Shown in pieces: positions 56,901 through 62,900 of a DNA stretch of 64,000 nt. A program made the position numbers and the translations under genes. A model generated the notes under the pieces. The model worked only from the letters and a program-made list of their open reading frames with translations. It was not told the DNA's origin and did no database searches. Position 1 is the first letter of the stretch. Each line of letters starts with the position of its first letter. The stretch is from Cyanophora paradoxa (lineage: Eukaryota; Glaucocystophyceae; Cyanophorales; Cyanophoraceae): NCBI GenBank assembly GCA_004431415.1, contig QPMI01000484.1, positions 202,437 to 266,436 of the forward strand, read 5' to 3'.

Positions 56901-59900
56901 GTGCTCTCCCCGACTCCCAGTATATCCTATCACAATGTGAAAGACACCAGTAATGTAGTGCAGAGGGGAAGCAAAGTATTCCAGGCATCCGAGATATCAG
57001 CAACAACATATAGATACCTTGCAGCGGTTCCAGCGAATTTTAATTTCACATTTGAGACACCATTTGTTTCCCCTCCTACTATTGAAATAACTGACACGAA
57101 TTTGTATGTGATCAATAATGGGTCGACCACCTCTATTAACAATGCACCAGCCGGCTACTCCCCATTTGTTGCAACTAACATAACAACCACCGGCTTCACA
57201 CTTGTCGGAAATGCAACAGTGACATATGCTCTTACAGCATATCCTGTTGGGTTGTATTTTGCGAAATTTAATCTTTCAGCGATCCCACCTGTGTCCCTTT
57301 CTCCTCCCTTTACTATCAATTGGAAGGCAACAGGAACTATTCCGCGATTTGACCCCGAAGACCGCTTGAAAATAAGGTATCCTCTCGATGTGACCGACCT
57401 CCATACTACGAGAATAAATGGGCAGAATTTCGTATTTAATGGAACCAATGCGACTCTGATCAATAACAGTGTCACAAATAATTACTTTTTCGATTCTCGA
57501 TATATTAATACTTGCAATATTGTCATACAAAACACGTTTGAGAATCGAAGTAAGACCTTAACAGTCACCTTGCCCACTCACTCGAATGTCTCAGATGGAT
57601 TTCACTATTACCTGTTCAATCGCAATTACACCTCTTATATTCCATATCCTTCTGAGACTGTGGATATGAGCTATCCCAGAGTCACCCTAACATCGACCAA
57701 TGCTGACTTCTTTGGATCCACGGACTTTATGACCTTCTTTGCTTTCACATCCTCTACTGATGGGCTCTTAGTTTATTACACTTTCAGGTATGATGCTGTT
57801 TGGACTCAGCTTGACAGCCACCCAAATACAGATGTAATCGAAGTGGGCGATAAGAAATATATTAAAACCGCTTCCCCATGGGTGTGCACTGTCCGGCTCG
57901 ATGATAGATACACTCCCAACCTAAATAGCATCGGAATGCACTCGACTTGCAATATTTATGTGCAAGGTGCAATTTCGGCTACCAAATATTTCGAGGGTGG
58001 GAACTGTGATGCAGCCCATAGGTTGCTATCGAGAAATGGGCTCTTTGAGTCATTTAGTGGGACAGCTCTACCGCCATTTATCAGGGACACAGTCTATGAT
58101 ACTACATGCAATATTTGGGTGTGCCGATCTGTGAGCAATCCACCTGTGACAAAGGAATTATATAAATATCTCTCAGATACCTATGTGCAATTACAGGGTC
58201 TTCAACAGGAAATCCAGCAACGGCTCCCATCGTGTTTGCGAATGCATACACAGCGCCGACATCATTAGCAGGGTCGACAGAACCGCCACCAAACGATCCA
58301 ATCCAAACACACCTAAGCCAGATCCCGATTCAAAAGATCCCCCTACAACTGATCCAGATCCGAACACGACACCTAATAATCCCTCAAATCCTACAAATCC
58401 AGTCGGATCGCCAGGAATGGATCCAGGAACGTTAGTGCTTCTCATTCTCTTGCCGATTCTCGGTGCTCTTGGACTTGTGCTTGCATACAAATTCCGAGCT
58501 CTATGTTGTGCTTGCATAGACAGAACCATTGCAGGAGCAGGTAATAAATACTCAACACCAGAGCTTAATGTGACCCAAACAGCCGAAGGAGATGTGGGGT
58601 TAGAGGTGAGGTCAGCCGAGGGGCATGGTCTTAGTGTTGTGAGAACTGATCAACCACCAGCAAGTAGGGCAGCACCCAAAAATCACGAGCAGAACGAATG
58701 GCTGAATCAATAATGAATGAAAATGCAGACTTTATGGCGGAAATTGCACAACGAGAGGGCAGAACATACGAGCTTCTCCCAATGCGACCTTAATTTTTGT
58801 AGAATGCCATAATAGAGAAATAATGACGGAACCCATAGTAGAAACGACAGTAAAGAATGCGGTATTGGATAATCAATTTTATATAACCCATGCCAATATA
58901 CCCAGTGAATCCAATGACCTAATTGTTAATCTAAAAGGCTATGTGATGGGAGCTATGGCTTCTAACCTATGGAATGACATTTTCGGTTACGAGTTTGGTC
59001 ACATCTATGACATTGCAAATGGGATTGGCTATGTGGATGCAATGGCAGGCACAGCTTTTCGCAATTTAAATTGCAACTGTGTGGGTGGGTGGATGTTTCA
59101 GATCTGTTCAAATGTCGATCCTACTATTGATCCCGCCACGATTACTTTTGATTGCAATCTGTATGCCCCAAAACCATTTTTTCTATCACTTGCAATCTCG
59201 TTAATTCGGATGTGCCCATAGTAGCACCTGTAATAGGTGCATCAAATATGTATATCCAAAGAAATCCGGTCGTGCATACAGGCGCCGAATTTATATTAGG
59301 CGACAACACCCCAATTAGTCGACTCGAATTGCCCACGAATTTCACCTTTAATCTCGTGGATGAGTTCCCTAACAGTCAAAGTCTTATGTATTTCACCTCT
59401 GAAAATCGCCTTTCGGGTGCATTCTCACCCATTGAGCTGTCTATACCGAAGCAAAAGGTGAGCTATAAGGAGCTTACAGATGTGCCGGCGGGTTTTAGTG
59501 GGAAGTGGAGTGATATCATTCAGAAGCCGACTTGGAGTAGTGTAGCATACACAGGAAATTACTATGATCTTGTAAATCCTCCCGATTTCACAAGCTATAT
59601 ACCTCGTTGGATTGATCAAGGTGTAATTATATCAGAATCTACACTCCCTTTCAATGGGACATGGGATAGGTTATTTACTAAGCCGAATTTGCATGCTGTT
59701 GCCACAAGTGGTGATTACAACGATTTAACTAACACCCCTATTGCACCGACCTTGCATGCTGTGGCTACAAGTGGGAGCTATACAGATTTAGTTAATACAC
59801 CAAACTTGCATGCTGTGGCTACAAGCGGGAACTATGACGATTTAATTAACACACCCACTTCGCACCTACTCACAATCACAGCATCGAGTTGCTCACGAAT

Positions 59901-62900
59901 TTCGGTAGTTATGTGAATCCAAATGCATATGTGCAACAAGGGACAATGGATGTAGTAATTCCTGCCGGAGTCTATTACAAGGGGATTTACCACAGTATCG
60001 GGAACCGTTACATTCTCAACCCCATTTTTTAGTGATCCTGTAATTACTGCTACTCTCGAAAACAGTATTATTTTAACAAGTGTCGATTTCACCAATAGCA
60101 TATATCTCTCTGCTGAATATCAGTTCGGAAATCGCATTGGTTCAAAAATAAATTCACTTGGATTGCGATATTCACTTGTTACTCGGACATCAATTATAAC
60201 AGTGTGATCCAAAGCAATCGCACCCTTAAACTCCATTGGATTGCTGTCGGACCTCTCCAAAACAATAATATTCTCGCTTAATAAGTAAAGAACAATCAAA
60301 AGATGTCAACTGTATTCACGCCTGTGTTTCTTTGAGTGCAAGTGCTGTCCATAATGTCCAACACACAGTCTATGATTTATCTCCGAGCCATCCTTCGACT
60401 GAGACAGCGAAAACCGATTCTTTTAATGACCAAAGCATACTCAGAGTCAAAGAACTCAGAGCTGACAAGATTGATGGACTCGTTAAAGCTACTCAAATGA
60501 TCGTATCTAATCGACCGCAATATCTTCGGGGCTGGTCACCAAAGAAATCTATATGAAGGTCAACAGGATTCCAAAACGGCTTTTAATCCGGCTGATAGGA
60601 ATTCGGCGGCTTTTCAAGTTTACAGTGGCGGGGCATGGATTGGGACTGGACTTGGAGTGAATGGGAATGCAACAGTGAGCGGGAATGCAACAGTTACTGG
60701 AAGCCTTACAGCTGGATCATTTGGGACAGTTAAAACGACGACTATTGATTCTGGGGCAAATACAGAGTTGGTGATCAAGCGAAATAATGAGAATATCGCT
60801 TCTACTTTCACAGCATCACACACTAATGCAACAGGTGGGGCAGTTGCAGGAACTTATAGCTGGAAAGGTCTCACTATTAATGGACTAATTCCTATCTTGC
60901 ACTTCCTAATCATCCCCGGTTTTGTGTTGGTGTTTCTGGAACTGTAACTGGTGCGGCTTATATTGGAGCCTATGGGCATACATTTCTAAACCATGGAAAT
61001 CACGTAAATGTTTCCACAGGTTACTTCACAGCTCCTGTGTCAGGTCATTACAGATTCGTGTTCACTGGCGTAACAAGTCTAAATAATGTTGATACATATG
61101 TAGCATAATGATGGGCCTCCTAATGGTAAAAATCTCGATGGTTATACATCAGCGTTAGGAACGAACTATCATAGAACTATATGCTTGAATGTCATTGTAG
61201 CAATGTATGCTGGTGACACAGGAAGGTTATATGTTGGAGGAACAATTATGGGAGCTGTTGGAACAGCAAATTGTCAATGGTCGGGTGAATTAATTTCTGC
61301 TTCGTAAGTAAAAGAATGTCGAACATCTACCAAGTGGTTCTAACTGATACTGAAAAACTCGGAATGGAATACTGTGCCTACTCTGTTCAGGATTGGATCG
61401 ATAATGCGGCTCATAATCGGGCGAGAATCGCGATTGATGAGATTGTGGACAAAGAAGTTAAATCGTGTATTGGTGCTGGAATTCCGATTCCACTCACAAA
61501 GGAAGCGATTGTAGAGCAAGCATTTAATCGGGACTGTTCGAAAGGCAAGCGAAATTCCTGTGAGTGCTCCTATGTAAAGAATTCGAAGAATGAGAGATGG
61601 TTTATTGTTATTTTTCATAGATCATGCATAAGAAAGGCATGTATCTTGCATAGTGGGCGGGCGCGAGTGGTTCCAGTACATTTCGATTGAGTTCGCAAGT
61701 TTGTGCAGGTGGGCATTTCGGCATGCTTGCAGATGCACAAACTTGCGAACGCAATCGATCTCGTACTTATCATCGTACTCTCTCAGTGGGGTTCACCTCG
61801 GTTTTCTTTTTGGATTACTGAAAACAGTCCGGCAACGATCGGGAACATTTCGTAATAATGGGGTCTTACTGTGCCTTACTGAGAGATCGGGGGACGGGTT
61901 TAGGGCTTACTGAGAATGGTAAGAGATCGGAGAGAAGATGAAATGTAGGTTTTCGTGATTGGTTTTAGTAAGGATGCATGAGAGGTTTATAAAAGACAGT
62001 GTGGCTCAGTGCGGAATAGAGCGATTTTATTAATTTGTGACTGAGAATAAAGGATGGTTTATATTTGCTCACTGAAATAGGTCGGCGGGAATTAGTGGGG
62101 TTCACCTCCCAGCGAGCCGGCAGATTTAGACTGTCGGTCCACATCATCTGGATCTTAGTTAAACGTTCCTGCCCGCGGCCGTGCACGCGGCAGGGCGATT
62201 ACGAAAATCAAGATCTACGTGTCAGATATCCGGAAATTCGGACGCACGGAAGACTAGTGTTGCAGAAGCAGCTCAGCTTTGCATACCGTAGTACGTTTGC
62301 CGCCTGTGCGATGGATAATCTAAGGACCCTGGTTTTTCCTGCGTGGCCCCAATGGTAGACCCTAGACGACACCACAGCGAGAGGTTTTCCTGGTAAAGTG
62401 GGCGCCCGTCTGTCGCTCTCTGATGCGGGTAATGGCAGTACGTGTCTCCCCCGAACTCCACCAGCGTCGGCTCGATCGCGTGCGACAAGCAGTTGCAAAG
62501 CTTGGTCCCGTCCGCGAGCGTCGTCCTCTCCAAATTGAAGCAAAAGTCCCTCTCGCAGTAGAGCTTGCTGGACCGTACGGCGCGGACATACGACACACCC
62601 GGGAGGTCACTGCTGGAGAGGGCTCCGCACTGACACGTGGGCACTTTTGTGCCGCTGACGTCGGTGGTGAGCGGCACGGGCTCGAGGGCGGGGCAGAAGT
62701 CGATCCAGAGATGCAGTAAATAGAGTGCACGGAGAAATCGTACGCGTCGACGTCCCGAGCGCGTCAGATTGATATTCCGAACCAAGGCAAGCTGAGCCTG
62801 TAACCTCCCGTTCGCTATTCTCATTTAGATACGCAACCGCGTTATCATACTTGGTTACATAGACCGATCGACCTCCGGCGTTCACGCATTCGGGCCTTCA

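Larger units (their letters stand above)
38244..62118. mobile_element. integrated Polinton-like virus (PLV) with terminal inverted repeats
   Basis: A 23,875-bp block of much lower GC than its surroundings, intron-free and densely coding, is bounded by near-identical inverted repeats. It encodes the morphogenesis set of the Polinton/PLV/virophage group (double-jelly-roll-like major capsid protein, minor capsid-like proteins, FtsK/HerA-type ATPase) together with a retroviral-type integrase and a PolB-like replication protein. I found no maturation protease. Genes with metabolic or surface roles (AdoMet decarboxylase, DNA methyltransferase, patatin, fibres) are added. The near-identity of the repeats points to recent integration. 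Eleven genes are open and the right-hand entry module is frameshifted. Confidence 0.93.
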
